A stretch of 64,000 nucleotides of DNA from Pseudonocardia benzenivorans CB1190 (lineage in GTDB: Bacteria > Actinomycetota > Actinomycetes > Mycobacteriales > Pseudonocardiaceae): assembly GCF_000196675.2 (NCBI RefSeq), contig NC_015312.1:496001-560000 (forward strand). The letters run 5' to 3'. Made by a program: the position numbers and the translations under genes. The notes beneath the pieces are model-generated. The model searched no databases. It was not told the origin of the DNA and was given only the letters and a program-made list of their open reading frames with translations. Below are positions 52,383 to 61,209 of the stretch, one piece after another (positions within the stretch are counted from its first letter, which is position 1; each line of letters begins with the position of its first letter).

Positions 52383-53603
52383 ATGGAGCAGGTCGCCATC
52401 ACCGGGGTCGGGATCGTCTCTCCGCTCGGTCAGAGCGCGGACGACTTCACCGCCGCGATGCAGGCCGGACGCGTCCGGATCGTGCAGGCCCCGTGGGCCG
52501 ATCCGGACTCGGGCCGCTACGCCTGGGTCTCGACGATCCCCGACTTCGACCCGACGGCCTGGATGGACGACCGCGTCGTCGACGGCACCGACGTCTTCGC
52601 CCAGTACGCCATCGCGGCGGCGGCGCAGGCCGTCGCCGACCACGGTGCCGAGCTCGACCCGCTCCGGACCGGCGTCGTCCTCGGGACGACGATGTCGGGG
52701 GTCCAGTCGCTCGCCGAGGCCCAGCGTGCGCTCGATCTCGAGGGGCCGCAAGCCATCCATCGCAAGCTCAACATCAAGGCCTGGCCCAACATGGCCGCGG
52801 GCCAGCTCGCGCTGCGGTGGAAGCTGCACGGCCCGCTGCTGACGGTGTCGTCTGCCTGCGCGTCGGCCAACGACGCGATCGGCACCGCCGCGCAGATGAT
52901 CGAGGCGGGCCGGGCCGACGTCATGATCGCCGGTGGCACCGAGCACGGCCTCTGCGAGATCCTCTACCACGCCCAGACGTCGTACGGGATGTCGCAGGGC
53001 ACCCCCGACCCGACGATGGCGATGCTCCCGTTCGACCGGCGGCGCACCGGCATCGTCGAGGGCGAGGGTGCCGCGGTGCTCGTGCTGGAACGGCTCGACC
53101 GGGCCGTCGCGCGGGGAGCCCACATCCACGGGATGGTCCGGGGCTACGCCTCGCTCTCCGACGGTCATCACCCGTCCTCGCCCGACCCGAGCGGGCGCTG
53201 GGAGGCCGAGGCCATCCGCCGGGCCCACTCCGACGCGGGGATCGGGTCAGACGCGGTCGACGCGATCGTCGCCCACGCCACCAGCACCCCGAAGGGCGAC
53301 ACGGTCGAGATCGCCGCGATCAACGAGGTGTTCGGCGACCGCGGCGACTCGCTGCTCGTGACGTCGATCAAGGGCAGTGTCGGGCACACCGGGGCCGCCT
53401 CGGCGGCGATGGGCGTCCTGGTCGGGCTCCAGGCGATGGAGGCCGGGGCCCTGCCGCCGGTGGGCGGGACGGCCGAGGTCGAGGACGGCCCGCTGTTCCG
53501 GGTCGTCGTCGGCGAGCCCGCGAAGGCCGACATCGGGATCGTCCAGGTGAACGCGTTCGGTTTCGGCGGCCAGAACAGCTCGCTCGTCGTCAGCCGCGAC
53601 TGA
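52383..53603 (+). CDS. Lone beta-ketoacyl synthase (FabF/KAS II-like)
   Basis: A 406-residue condensing enzyme. The Cys-His-His triad is intact: VSSACASAND (Cys159), VAHATSTPKGD (His298) and IKGSVGHTGAAS (His335). Such enzymes join an acyl group to malonyl-ACP or -CoA with loss of CO2. No ACP, malonyltransferase or other polyketide gene is nearby, so its place in an acyl-CoA degradation-like cluster is odd. It may elongate a CoA-bound acid or work as a thiolase-like cleavage enzyme. ATG 52383 follows AGAGG. Confidence 0.88.
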   Translation: MEQVAITGVGIVSPLGQSADDFTAAMQAGRVRIVQAPWADPDSGRYAWVSTIPDFDPTAWMDDRVVDGTDVFAQYAIAAAAQAVADHGAELDPLRTGVVLGTTMSGVQSLAEAQRALDLEGPQAIHRKLNIKAWPNMAAGQLALRWKLHGPLLTVSSACASANDAIGTAAQMIEAGRADVMIAGGTEHGLCEILYHAQTSYGMSQGTPDPTMAMLPFDRRRTGIVEGEGAAVLVLERLDRAVARGAHIHGMVRGYASLSDGHHPSSPDPSGRWEAEAIRRAHSDAGIGSDAVDAIVAHATSTPKGDTVEIAAINEVFGDRGDSLLVTSIKGSVGHTGAASAAMGVLVGLQAMEAGALPPVGGTAEVEDGPLFRVVVGEPAKADIGIVQVNAFGFGGQNSSLVVSRD

Positions 53604-53696
53604 GCGCAGCCCTGTTGTGACCCCGGGCGACGTCACCGCAGGCCGGGGCGGTCCGGCGTGGGCGTGGGCGGTGCGGCCCCGCGGCATAACTCGGAC

Positions 53697-53725
53697 TTGA
53701 CGTCGACTTCAACATCTGTTTGCAT
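53697..53725 (+). promoter_or_regulatory. Cluster operator D with promoter for the ABC importer
   Basis: TTGACGTCGACTTCAA (53697-53712) has one mismatch to the ideal palindrome. -35 TTGACG is followed after 17 bases by TTGCAT as -10. It is about 100 bases upstream of the substrate-binding protein gene. Confidence 0.75.
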
Positions 53726-53814
53726 CCTCCCAGCGTGAACCGCATCGACGCCCGGGTCGTGACACCGACCGACCGGAATCGCATGCGGGACCCCCTCGGA
53801 CGAAGGAGTCTGCA

Positions 53815-54996
53815 ATGCGTCCCACCCGTGTCGCCGCGGTCGGCGTCACCCTGGCCGGGGCCCTGGTCCTGTCCGCCTGCGGCGGCAGCGACGGAGGGTC
53901 GGCGAGCGGGGGCGACTGCGTCGTCAAGCTCGGTTCGGTCTTCAGCACCACCGGTGCCGCGGCCGCGTTCGGAATCGACGGCCAGAACTCGATCGACATG
54001 GCGGTCAAGGACATCAACGCCCGGGGCTTCACCGTCGCCGGCAAGAAGTGCACCTTCGAGCTGAAGTCCGCCGACATGGCGAGCAACCCCGACAACATGG
54101 CGCGCAACGCGCAGGACCTCATCACGGGCTTCGGCGCGCACTACCTGATCGGCGGCGACATGTCGCCCGCGATCCCCCCGATGGTCACCGCCGCCGAGCG
54201 CACCGGGAACGTCATGGCGCTGTCCGTGACCACGTCGATGCAGAACTACGTCAAGCCCGACAAGCCGTTCTTCAAGCTCTCGGCCTCCGACGACAAGATG
54301 GTCAACAACGGGTACATCCCGGCCGTCACCAAGGCGCTGCCCGACATCAAGCGCATCGCGATGCTGATGAACAACGACGACACCGGCCGCACCCTCGCCG
54401 ACTCCTACGTCCCGGCGTTCGCGCAGAACGGTGTCGAGGTCACGCAGAAGATCTTCTTCGACCCGGCCTCGACCGACTTCGCCGCCGTCGTCAACCAGAT
54501 CCCGCGGGGCAGTGTCGACGGCCTGTTCATCGGCTACAACGGCGACGGCCGCGCCGCCGCGATCATGGACGCGGCGCTCGACGCCGGCCTGACCAAGAAC
54601 TTCATCACCCGCGGCATCTCGGCCCTGCCGGGGCAGCAGCGCGCGGACAAGATCGACAACTACGCGTGGCTCGTCCTGGGTGCCGACCCCGCCTTCCCCA
54701 GCACCGACAAGGTGAAGGCCTTCATCGACCGCTACGCCGCCGAGTACAAGGTCGACCCGGCGAAGGTGACCTGGTTCCCGTTCACGCACTACGACTACAT
54801 CGCGATGCTCGCCCAGGCCATGGAGAAGGCCGGCACGACCGACGACGTCGACAAGGTCGCCGCGGCCCTGCGCGGAGCGTCCTACGACGGCGTCGTCCAG
54901 GTGTCGTTCGACCCCACGGGCGCCAACACCAGCCCGATGGGCGCCGGGATCCTCTCGCCGACCGGCGGCAAGGTCGTCACGTTCGGCATCAGCTGA
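53815..54996 (+). CDS. Branched-chain-type ABC transporter substrate-binding lipoprotein
   Basis: A 393-residue LivK-like binding protein. The lipobox is LVLSACGGS. Typical features are LGSVFSTTGAAAAFGIDGQN, MAVKDINARG, GGDMSPAIPPMVTAAERTG and FFDPASTDFAAVVNQI. It captures the substrate outside the cell. Its genetic partners are all acyl-CoA enzymes, so the ligand is more likely an organic acid or aromatic acid than an amino acid. It is the first gene of a seven-kilobase importer operon under operator D. Confidence 0.93.
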   Translation: MRPTRVAAVGVTLAGALVLSACGGSDGGSASGGDCVVKLGSVFSTTGAAAAFGIDGQNSIDMAVKDINARGFTVAGKKCTFELKSADMASNPDNMARNAQDLITGFGAHYLIGGDMSPAIPPMVTAAERTGNVMALSVTTSMQNYVKPDKPFFKLSASDDKMVNNGYIPAVTKALPDIKRIAMLMNNDDTGRTLADSYVPAFAQNGVEVTQKIFFDPASTDFAAVVNQIPRGSVDGLFIGYNGDGRAAAIMDAALDAGLTKNFITRGISALPGQQRADKIDNYAWLVLGADPAFPSTDKVKAFIDRYAAEYKVDPAKVTWFPFTHYDYIAMLAQAMEKAGTTDDVDKVAAALRGASYDGVVQVSFDPTGANTSPMGAGILSPTGGKVVTFGIS

Positions 54997-55020
54997 CCCG
55001 TTCGATCCAGCAGGAACGAG

Positions 55021-55054
55021 CACCTGTCGCAACGCAGCACCTGTCGCAACGCAG
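55021..55054. repeat. 17-base perfect tandem duplication before ligase 2
   Basis: CACCTGTCGCAACGCAG occurs twice head to tail, just after the binding-protein gene and before the ribosome-binding site of the next ligase. It looks like a recent slippage duplication. Confidence 0.9.
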
Positions 55055-55070
55055 CCCGGAGGAGCAGCAC

Positions 55071-56603
55071 ATGCAGTACTCGGTGGCCGACATGCTGGGC
55101 ATGAGCGCCCGGTCCCGGCCCGACGCCCTCGCCGCGACGGTGCTCGCGACGCCGACGACCCCGGAACGGTCGTGGACGTTCGCGCAGGTGTGGCAGCGCG
55201 TCGCCGATCTGGCGGCGGCGCTGTCGGGGACGCCGGCGGGGCGCAACGGCCGCATGGTCGCGACGCTGCTGCCCAACGGGCTCGACGCGCTGCTGATCTA
55301 CCCCGCGGCCATGGTCGCCGGGGTCGCGTCGGTGCCCGTCAACACCCGGCTGGCCCTGCCGGAGATCGCGCACATCGTGTCCGACTCCGGCGCGACGGTC
55401 CTGGTCGCCGCGGGGTCCCTGCTGGACACGGCCCGCGAGGTCGCCGCGCTCGTCGAGCACGATGTCGCGGTCCTCGACCTCGACGCCGTCGACGGCGACG
55501 CGCCGCTGCCCGACCCCACCGGTGACCCGGCGGTCGGGCAGCGGGTGGCCGCGGTGTTCTACACCTCCGGCACCACCGGGCTGCCCAAGGGCGCCACGAT
55601 GACCAACGACACCTGGCTGGTCAACTGCTTCCGGTGGGGCTGGCAGCTGCGGCTCGGCCCGGACGACACGATGCTCGTGCCGGGACCGCTGTTCCACATG
55701 TCGTACTGCAGCTTCGCGCTGTGCTGCTGGATGATCGGCGGCCGGGTACGGATCATGCCCGCCTTCGACGCCGCCGTCGCGTGCGACGAGTTCGCCGAAC
55801 GCTCCACCGCGGCGTTCCTCGTCCCGTCGATGACCACGATGATCTCCGAGGAGTGGCAGCGTCGCGGCCGCACGCCGCTGCCCGCCATGAAGCGGATGAT
55901 GACAGCGGGTGCCGCCGTCTCGCCGGTCCTGCTGAAGCAGGCCTACGAGATCTTCCCGAACGTCGAGATCTCGGAGACCTACGGCTGGACCGAGGGCGGT
56001 TTCGCGACGTTCGAGCTCAAGTCGCCCGAGACCGTGCTCGACGGCACGGTCGGCTACCCGACCGTCGGCTGCGAGATCCTCGTCGTCGACGACCAGGACC
56101 GGCCCTGCGCCCCGGGCGAGCGCGGCGAAATCCTGCTGCGGACCCTGGCCTGCTCCTCGGGCTACCTCAACCTCCCGGAGGCGACGGCCGCCTCGTGGAC
56201 CGGCGACCTCATCCGCTCCGGCGACATCGGCGTCATGGACCCCGACGGCAGGCTGCGGATCGTCGACCGGAAGAACGGGATGATCATCACCGGCGGCGAG
56301 AACGTCTACGCCGCCGAGGTGGAGCAGGTCGTCGCGCAGCACCCCGGCGTGCTCGAGACCGTCGTGCTCGGCGCGCCGCACGAGAAGTGGGGCGAGCAGA
56401 TCGTCGCGGTCGTCGTGGTGAAGCCGGGGGAGACCGTCGAGCAGGACGAGCTTCGGGCCTTCTGCCGCGACAGGCTCGCGGACTACAAGATTCCCCGGGT
56501 CGTCATGGCCTGGCCGGAGGCGCTGCCGCGCAACTCGATGGGCAAGCTGCAGCGGTTCGTCGTCGAGCAGGCCGTGCGCGACACCGCGGTCCCGGCGGGC
56601 TGA
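55071..56603 (+). CDS. Acyl-CoA synthetase (AMP-binding), ligase 2
   Basis: A 510-residue ANL-family ligase. The P-loop is VFYTSGTTGLPKGATM, core motif ISETYGWTEGG, ribose motif LIRSGDIGVMDPDGRLRIVDRKNGM, and catalytic Lys LPRNSMGKLQRFV. It sits inside the ABC importer operon, between the binding protein and the permease, so uptake and CoA activation are coupled. ATG 55071 follows GGAGGAG, and livH-type permease starts three bases after its stop. Confidence 0.93.
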   Translation: MQYSVADMLGMSARSRPDALAATVLATPTTPERSWTFAQVWQRVADLAAALSGTPAGRNGRMVATLLPNGLDALLIYPAAMVAGVASVPVNTRLALPEIAHIVSDSGATVLVAAGSLLDTAREVAALVEHDVAVLDLDAVDGDAPLPDPTGDPAVGQRVAAVFYTSGTTGLPKGATMTNDTWLVNCFRWGWQLRLGPDDTMLVPGPLFHMSYCSFALCCWMIGGRVRIMPAFDAAVACDEFAERSTAAFLVPSMTTMISEEWQRRGRTPLPAMKRMMTAGAAVSPVLLKQAYEIFPNVEISETYGWTEGGFATFELKSPETVLDGTVGYPTVGCEILVVDDQDRPCAPGERGEILLRTLACSSGYLNLPEATAASWTGDLIRSGDIGVMDPDGRLRIVDRKNGMIITGGENVYAAEVEQVVAQHPGVLETVVLGAPHEKWGEQIVAVVVVKPGETVEQDELRAFCRDRLADYKIPRVVMAWPEALPRNSMGKLQRFVVEQAVRDTAVPAG

Positions 56604-56606
56604 GCC

Positions 56607-57470
56607 GTGGACGCACTCGTCACGACGATCCTGCTCGGCATCATGCAGGGCGGGCTCTACACCCTCGTCGGGCTCGGGGTGACGCTCACCTTCGGCGTCA
56701 CGCACATCCTCAACTTCGCCCACGGTGAGTTCATCACCGTCGGGGCGTACGCGTTCGTGCTGTTCGCCGGGGCCCTCGGGGCGGGGCTCGCGCTGCCGCT
56801 CGCGTTGCTCGTCGCGGGCGGGGTCGCCGCGATCCTCTACGTCGTCGGATTCCGGCGCACGATCGGCAACCACCTGCAGGGCCTGGCCTTCTCGCTCGGC
56901 CTGCTGCTGTTCGCCGAGGCGTTCTTCGTCCGGACCTTCACCGCGACGCCGCGCAGCGGCCCACGCATCGAGGGCACGGTCTCGCTGATCGGCGAGGAGC
57001 AGCTGCCCGTCGGCAGGCTCGTCGTCATCGGGGTGACGATCGTGGTCGTCGTCGTGACCGCGTTCGCGATGCGCCGCACGTGGATCGGTCTCGCGCTGCG
57101 GGCCTGTGGCGACGACGAGTTCGCGGCCTCCACGGTCGGGCTGCCGGCCAGGCGGGTCGGGCTCTACGCCTTCGTCGTGGCCGGGGCGCTGGCCGCCGTC
57201 GCGGGCATCTGCATCGCGCTCGTCGTGCCGATCACGCCCGCGACCGGGCTGAGCTTCCTGCTCAAGGGCTTCGTCGTCGCGATCATCGGCGGGCTCGGCT
57301 CGATCGAGGGCACGTTCGTCGCCGCGATGATGCTCGGCCTGCTCGAGGCACTGGGCACGCGCTACGTCGAGGCCGGGCTGACCAACGCCTACGGCTTCGT
57401 CCTCATGATCGTCATCCTGCTGGTGGCGCCGGCGGGTCTGTTCAACCGCAGGCAGGTGCGAGCCGGATGA
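56607..57470 (+). CDS. Branched-chain-type ABC permease (LivH-like)
   Basis: A 287-residue permease with about eight helices. Family motifs are GGLYTLVGLGVTLTFGVTHI, LNFAHGEFITVGAY and GFVVAIIGGLGSIEGTFVAA. It forms half of the membrane channel. GTG 56607 starts three bases after ligase 2; its stop overlaps the next gene (ATGA). Confidence 0.93.
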   Translation: MDALVTTILLGIMQGGLYTLVGLGVTLTFGVTHILNFAHGEFITVGAYAFVLFAGALGAGLALPLALLVAGGVAAILYVVGFRRTIGNHLQGLAFSLGLLLFAEAFFVRTFTATPRSGPRIEGTVSLIGEEQLPVGRLVVIGVTIVVVVVTAFAMRRTWIGLALRACGDDEFAASTVGLPARRVGLYAFVVAGALAAVAGICIALVVPITPATGLSFLLKGFVVAIIGGLGSIEGTFVAAMMLGLLEALGTRYVEAGLTNAYGFVLMIVILLVAPAGLFNRRQVRAG

Positions 57471-58504
57471 CCACGAGTGGGAGTGCGATGTCGGGCAGGC
57501 GGTTGCGGCACGGCGCGGGTGTGCTCGTCGTCGGGGCCGTACTGCTGGTGCTGGCGTTCGTGGTGCCCGAGAACAGGGTGCTGCTGCTCAACGCGTTCCT
57601 CGCCTACGGTGCGCTCGTCGTCGGGCTGGACCTGCTGGTCGGCGACCTGCGGATGATGCCGGCCGGGCACGCCGCGTTCTTCGGCGCGGGCGGCTACGCG
57701 ACCGTGCTGCTCTACCAGAAGGCCGGGCTGCCGCTGCCCGTCGCGGGCGCGATCGCGGTGCTGATCGTCGCGGTGCTGGCCACGCTGATCGGGCTGCCCG
57801 CGGTCGGCCGGTCGTCCGGCTTCTCGTTCGCGATCATCACCTTCGCGTTCGGCGAGCTGCTCATCCAGCTCATCGCCAACGTGCCGGGGTTCTTCGGCGG
57901 CTCGTCGGGCCTCACGATCGACTGGGGCGTCGGCTCGGACATGCCGTTCGACTTCTCGGTCTACCGCTACTTCACCCTCTGGCTCGTCGCGGTGCTGGTC
58001 GTCGTGATGCTGGTCGTCGTCCTCGTCCGCAACTCCCACCTCGGGCTGCGGATGAAGGCCGTGCGCGCCGACGAGAACGGCACCCGCGGCCTGGGCTTCA
58101 ACCCCACGACGTACAAGGCGGTCGCGTTCGTCCTGGCCTCCACGCTCGCCGGGCTCGTCGGCGTGTTCTGGGCTCCGATGAACGGGTTCATCAGCCCCGA
58201 CACGCTCGGCGTCAACCAGTCGATCCTGTTGCTGGGCATGCTCATCATCGGCGGGGTCGGGCGGATCACCGGTGCCCTCGTCGGTGTCGCGCTGCTGGCG
58301 TCGCTGCCCGCGATTGTGGAGATGGACCCGGTGCTGCGGACCGTGCTGGTCGGCGCGCTGCTCGCGGTCGTCGCGCTGCTGCAGCCCGCGGGCATCGTCG
58401 GCGGCCTGGCCACGCTGTGGGACCGCGCGCGCCGGCCGAAGGCGCCGCCGCCCGCCGACGGGCCGGTCGACGCCACGCCGGAACCGGCGGGGGTGGGGCG
58501 ATGA
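57467..58504 (+). CDS. Branched-chain-type ABC permease (LivM-like)
   Basis: A 345-residue permease with about ten helices: LLVGDLRMMPAGHAAFFGAGGY, GLPAVGRSSGFSFAIITFAF and LGMLIIGGVGRITGALVGVA are the usual LivM motifs. The C-terminus has a Pro-rich tail (KAPPPADGPVDATPEP). It overlaps both neighbours by four bases, consistent with coupled translation. Confidence 0.93.
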   Translation: MTTSGSAMSGRRLRHGAGVLVVGAVLLVLAFVVPENRVLLLNAFLAYGALVVGLDLLVGDLRMMPAGHAAFFGAGGYATVLLYQKAGLPLPVAGAIAVLIVAVLATLIGLPAVGRSSGFSFAIITFAFGELLIQLIANVPGFFGGSSGLTIDWGVGSDMPFDFSVYRYFTLWLVAVLVVVMLVVVLVRNSHLGLRMKAVRADENGTRGLGFNPTTYKAVAFVLASTLAGLVGVFWAPMNGFISPDTLGVNQSILLLGMLIIGGVGRITGALVGVALLASLPAIVEMDPVLRTVLVGALLAVVALLQPAGIVGGLATLWDRARRPKAPPPADGPVDATPEPAGVGR

Positions 58505-59250
58505 CCCAGGCGCGCAACGGAGCCGTGGTCGCGAACCCTGCCGTGCCGCTCGGCCCCGAACCGCTGCTCGACGTCGACGACGTGTCGTGCGTGCTCGGCG
58601 GGGTCCGGGCCCTGTCCGAGGTCACGATGCACATCGCACCGGGCGAGCTCGTCGGCATCATCGGGCCCAACGGCGCGGGCAAGACCACCCTGTTCAACGT
58701 CGTCACCGGGTTCGTGCCGGCGACGTCGGGCGAGGTGCGATGGGGCGGCGCGCCCCTGCGCGGCGGGCGCGCGCACCGGGTCGCGCGCAGCGGCCTCGTC
58801 CGCACGTTCCAGAACGTCGGCGGCTTCACCGGCCTGACGGTCGCCGAGAACCTCGAACTGGCGACGCGCGGTCGCGACGGCGCTGCCGTCCGCCGCGTGG
58901 AGGACCTGCTGCACCTCGCCGACGTGCGGGACACGCTCGTCGAGGACTGCAGCCTGGCCACCCGCAAGCTCGTCGGGATCGCGATGGCATTGGTGCGCAC
59001 GCCCCGGCTGCTGCTGCTCGACGAGCCGCTCGCGGGCCTCGACGACACCGACCGCGACCGCGTGACGTCGCTGATCGAGCAGGTCCACGACTCGGGAGTG
59101 ACCGTGTGCATGGTGGAGCACGACATCGGCCGGACCCTGCGGCTGGCCGACCGGATCGTCGTCCTGGACGCCGGACGGCTCGTCGCGACGGGGACACCGG
59201 CCGACCTCGCACGTGACGACGTGCTCGCGCGGAACTACCTGAGCTCGTGA
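58501..59250 (+). CDS. ABC ATPase (LivG-like) with degenerate signature loop
   Basis: A 249-residue ATPase. Walker A is GPNGAGKTT, the Q loop is VRTFQNVGGF, Walker B LLLLDEPLAGLD, and the switch His is in CMVEHDI. The signature loop, normally LSxGxxR/Q, reads EDCSLATRKLVGIAMAL, so the Gly is lost. ATP hydrolysis at the site built from this loop could be weak, with the LivF-like partner supplying the working site. Four-base overlaps with both neighbours. Confidence 0.9.
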   Translation: MTQARNGAVVANPAVPLGPEPLLDVDDVSCVLGGVRALSEVTMHIAPGELVGIIGPNGAGKTTLFNVVTGFVPATSGEVRWGGAPLRGGRAHRVARSGLVRTFQNVGGFTGLTVAENLELATRGRDGAAVRRVEDLLHLADVRDTLVEDCSLATRKLVGIAMALVRTPRLLLLDEPLAGLDDTDRDRVTSLIEQVHDSGVTVCMVEHDIGRTLRLADRIVVLDAGRLVATGTPADLARDDVLARNYLSS

Positions 59251-59966
59251 CCGCTCAACTGGAGGTCCGCGACCTCGCCGTCCGCTACGGGCAGGCGCTG
59301 GCGGTGCGCGGCGTCTCGTTCGGGATCGAGCGCGGCGAGACGCTCGCCGTCGTCGGTGCCAACGGCGGCGGCAAGAGCTCGCTGGGCAAGGCCGTCGCCC
59401 GGCTCGTCGGCTCGACCGGCGACGTGCTGCTGGACGGCACGCCGGTGCCGCGGACGGCCGTCGCGGCGGTCGGAGCCGGGGTCGTCTACGTGCCCGAGGG
59501 CCGGATGGTGTTCACCCAGCTCTCGGTGGCCGACAACCTGCGGGCGGGTGCGTTCAGCGTGCGCCGCAAGCACGACTGGGAGGCGCGCCGGGCGACGCTG
59601 TACGAGCGGCTGCCCCGGCTCGCCGAACGCGCATCGGTGCGGGCGGGACTGCTGTCGGGGGGTGAGCAGCAGCTCCTCGCGATCGGTCGGGCGCTGATGG
59701 CGTTCCCGTCGGTGCTCGTCCTCGACGAGCCGTCGCTGGGGCTGTCGCCGTCGGCGGTCGTGACCGTGACCGACTTCCTGCGCGAGATCCAGCAGGAGTA
59801 CGACATGACGGTCCTGCTGCTGGAGCAGAACGCGGCGTTCGCGGCCAAGCTCGCGCGCCGTGCGCTGGTGCTGGAGCTGGGCGTCGTGCGGGAGGTCGTC
59901 GACGCGGCGACCCTCGCGGAGCCGGCTCCCGTCCCCGCCGATGCCGAGTCCGCCGAGCGGCAGTGA
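59247..59966 (+). CDS. ABC ATPase (LivF-like)
   Basis: A 239-residue ATPase: Walker A GANGGGKSS, Q-loop region VYVPEGRMVFTQLSV typical of LivF, signature LLSGGEQQLLAIGRALM, Walker B VLVLDEPSLGLSP, and LLLEQNAAFA replacing the switch His region as usual in LivF. It is the last gene of the importer operon and converges with the racemase gene (8-base gap). Confidence 0.93.
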   Translation: MTAQLEVRDLAVRYGQALAVRGVSFGIERGETLAVVGANGGGKSSLGKAVARLVGSTGDVLLDGTPVPRTAVAAVGAGVVYVPEGRMVFTQLSVADNLRAGAFSVRRKHDWEARRATLYERLPRLAERASVRAGLLSGGEQQLLAIGRALMAFPSVLVLDEPSLGLSPSAVVTVTDFLREIQQEYDMTVLLLEQNAAFAAKLARRALVLELGVVREVVDAATLAEPAPVPADAESAERQ

Positions 59967-59974
59967 CGCGCGGG

Positions 59975-61111
59975 TCAGCCGATCACCCCCGCGGCGCGCA
60001 GCGTCGCGATCTCGGCGGCGTCGAGGCCCAGCTCGGTCAGCACCGCGTCGCCGTGCTCGCCGGGCCGCGGGCGCGGCGGCGGCAGCGTCGCGGGCGTCGC
60101 GTCGAAGCGCGGGGCGGGCGCGGGCTGGCGCAGCCCGTCGCGGGTGACGATCGTGCCGCGGGCCGCGAGGTGCGGGTCGGCGGCCGCCTCGTCGCGGCTC
60201 AGCACGGGGGCGAAGCAGGTCTCGGCACCGGCGAACACCGCGCACCACTCGTCACGGGTACGGGTGCGGAAGATCGCGCCGACGCGCTCGCGCAGCCGTG
60301 GCCACGCCTCCCGGTCCATCTGCTCGGGCAGCTCGGCGCCCGCGAGGCCGACGCGGTCGAGGAAGACGGCATAGAACTGGGGCTCGAGCGCACCGACGGC
60401 GACGTACCGGTCGTCGGCGGTGGCGTAGACGCCGTAGAAGTGGGCGCCGCCGTCGACCATGTTGGTGCCGCGCGGACCCCACTCGTCGCGCGCGAGGTAG
60501 GGCGCCATGAGCAGGGCCGCGCCGTCGACCATCGCGGCGTCGACGACCTGGCCACGCCCGGTGGCGCGGGCCGAGACGATGCCGCACACGAGCCCGAACG
60601 CGAGCAGCATGCCACCGCCGCCGAAGTCGCCCACGAGGTTGAGCGGCAGCACCGGGTCGCCGCCGCCCGCGGGGCCGATCGAGTCGAGCACCCCGGTGAG
60701 GGCGATGTAGTTGACGTCGTGGCCGACGGTGCGCGCGAGCGGGCCGGTCTGCCCCCAGCCCGTCATCCGGCCGTAGACGAGCGCGGGGTTGCGGGCCAGG
60801 CTCGGCGCCGGTCCGATCCCGAGCCGCTCCGCGACACCGGGCCGGAAGCCCTCCATGAGCGCGTCGGCCGTCGCGACCAGGTCGAGTACGACGCCGACGC
60901 CGCGCTCGTCCTTGAGGTTCACCGCGATGCTGCGCCGACCGCGCTCGATGACCTCGCTGAGCGCGGTCGACTCGGCGACCTCGTGGTCGCGGGTGACCCG
61001 GTCGACACGGATCACGTCCGCGCCCATGTCGGCCAGCATCATCCCGGCGAACGGCGCCGGCCCGAGGCCCGCCAGCTCCACGACGCGCACTCCGGACAGG
61101 GGTCCCGTCAT
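59975..61111 (-). CDS. Alpha-methylacyl-CoA racemase (CaiB/BaiF family)
   Basis: A 378-residue type III CoA-transferase-fold protein. It opens GPLSGVRVVELAGLGPAPFA, like AMACR/MCR, and has the racemase residues His131 (VGHDVNYIALTG) and Asp162 (LNLVGDFGGGG) at the positions of the His and Asp of mycobacterial MCR. It should interconvert (R)- and (S)-2-methylacyl-CoA so that branched chains can be oxidised. ATG 61111 follows a weak -10 and lies under operator E1. It may instead transfer CoA, but the His/Asp pair favours racemase. Confidence 0.88.
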   Translation of the reverse strand: MTGPLSGVRVVELAGLGPAPFAGMMLADMGADVIRVDRVTRDHEVAESTALSEVIERGRRSIAVNLKDERGVGVVLDLVATADALMEGFRPGVAERLGIGPAPSLARNPALVYGRMTGWGQTGPLARTVGHDVNYIALTGVLDSIGPAGGGDPVLPLNLVGDFGGGGMLLAFGLVCGIVSARATGRGQVVDAAMVDGAALLMAPYLARDEWGPRGTNMVDGGAHFYGVYATADDRYVAVGALEPQFYAVFLDRVGLAGAELPEQMDREAWPRLRERVGAIFRTRTRDEWCAVFAGAETCFAPVLSRDEAAADPHLAARGTIVTRDGLRQPAPAPRFDATPATLPPPRPRPGEHGDAVLTELGLDAAEIATLRAAGVIG

Positions 61112-61118
61112 GCCCGGA

Positions 61119-61147
61119 AGTCAATCCGGACTCGACGTCGACGTCAA
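61119..61147 (-). promoter_or_regulatory. Cluster operator E1 for the racemase gene
   Basis: On the minus strand, TTGACGTCGACGTCGA (61132-61147) has one mismatch to the ideal palindrome. TTGACG serves as -35, and TTGACT 17 bases on is a possible -10, seven bases before the ATG. Confidence 0.7.
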
Positions 61148-61159
61148 GTTAGTTCGAAG

Positions 61160-61188
61160 TTGACGTCGGAATCAGAAAATCGTACGGT
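61160..61188 (+). promoter_or_regulatory. Cluster operator E2 with promoter for crotonase 2 operon
   Basis: TTGACGTCGGAATCAG (61160-61175) is the second copy in this divergent region. -35 TTGACG is followed after exactly 17 bases by -10 TACGGT (61183-61188), a good promoter for the crotonase, carboxyltransferase and TetR 2 genes. Confidence 0.78.
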
Positions 61189-61209
61189 GGCGACGAAGGG
61201 GGGCGGACG

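Noticed and set aside
54882..56873. A 663-codon open frame opposite ligase 2
   Set aside because: Composition rich in Arg, Asp and Gly with no motif; the plus strand encodes a complete acyl-CoA ligase and permease.
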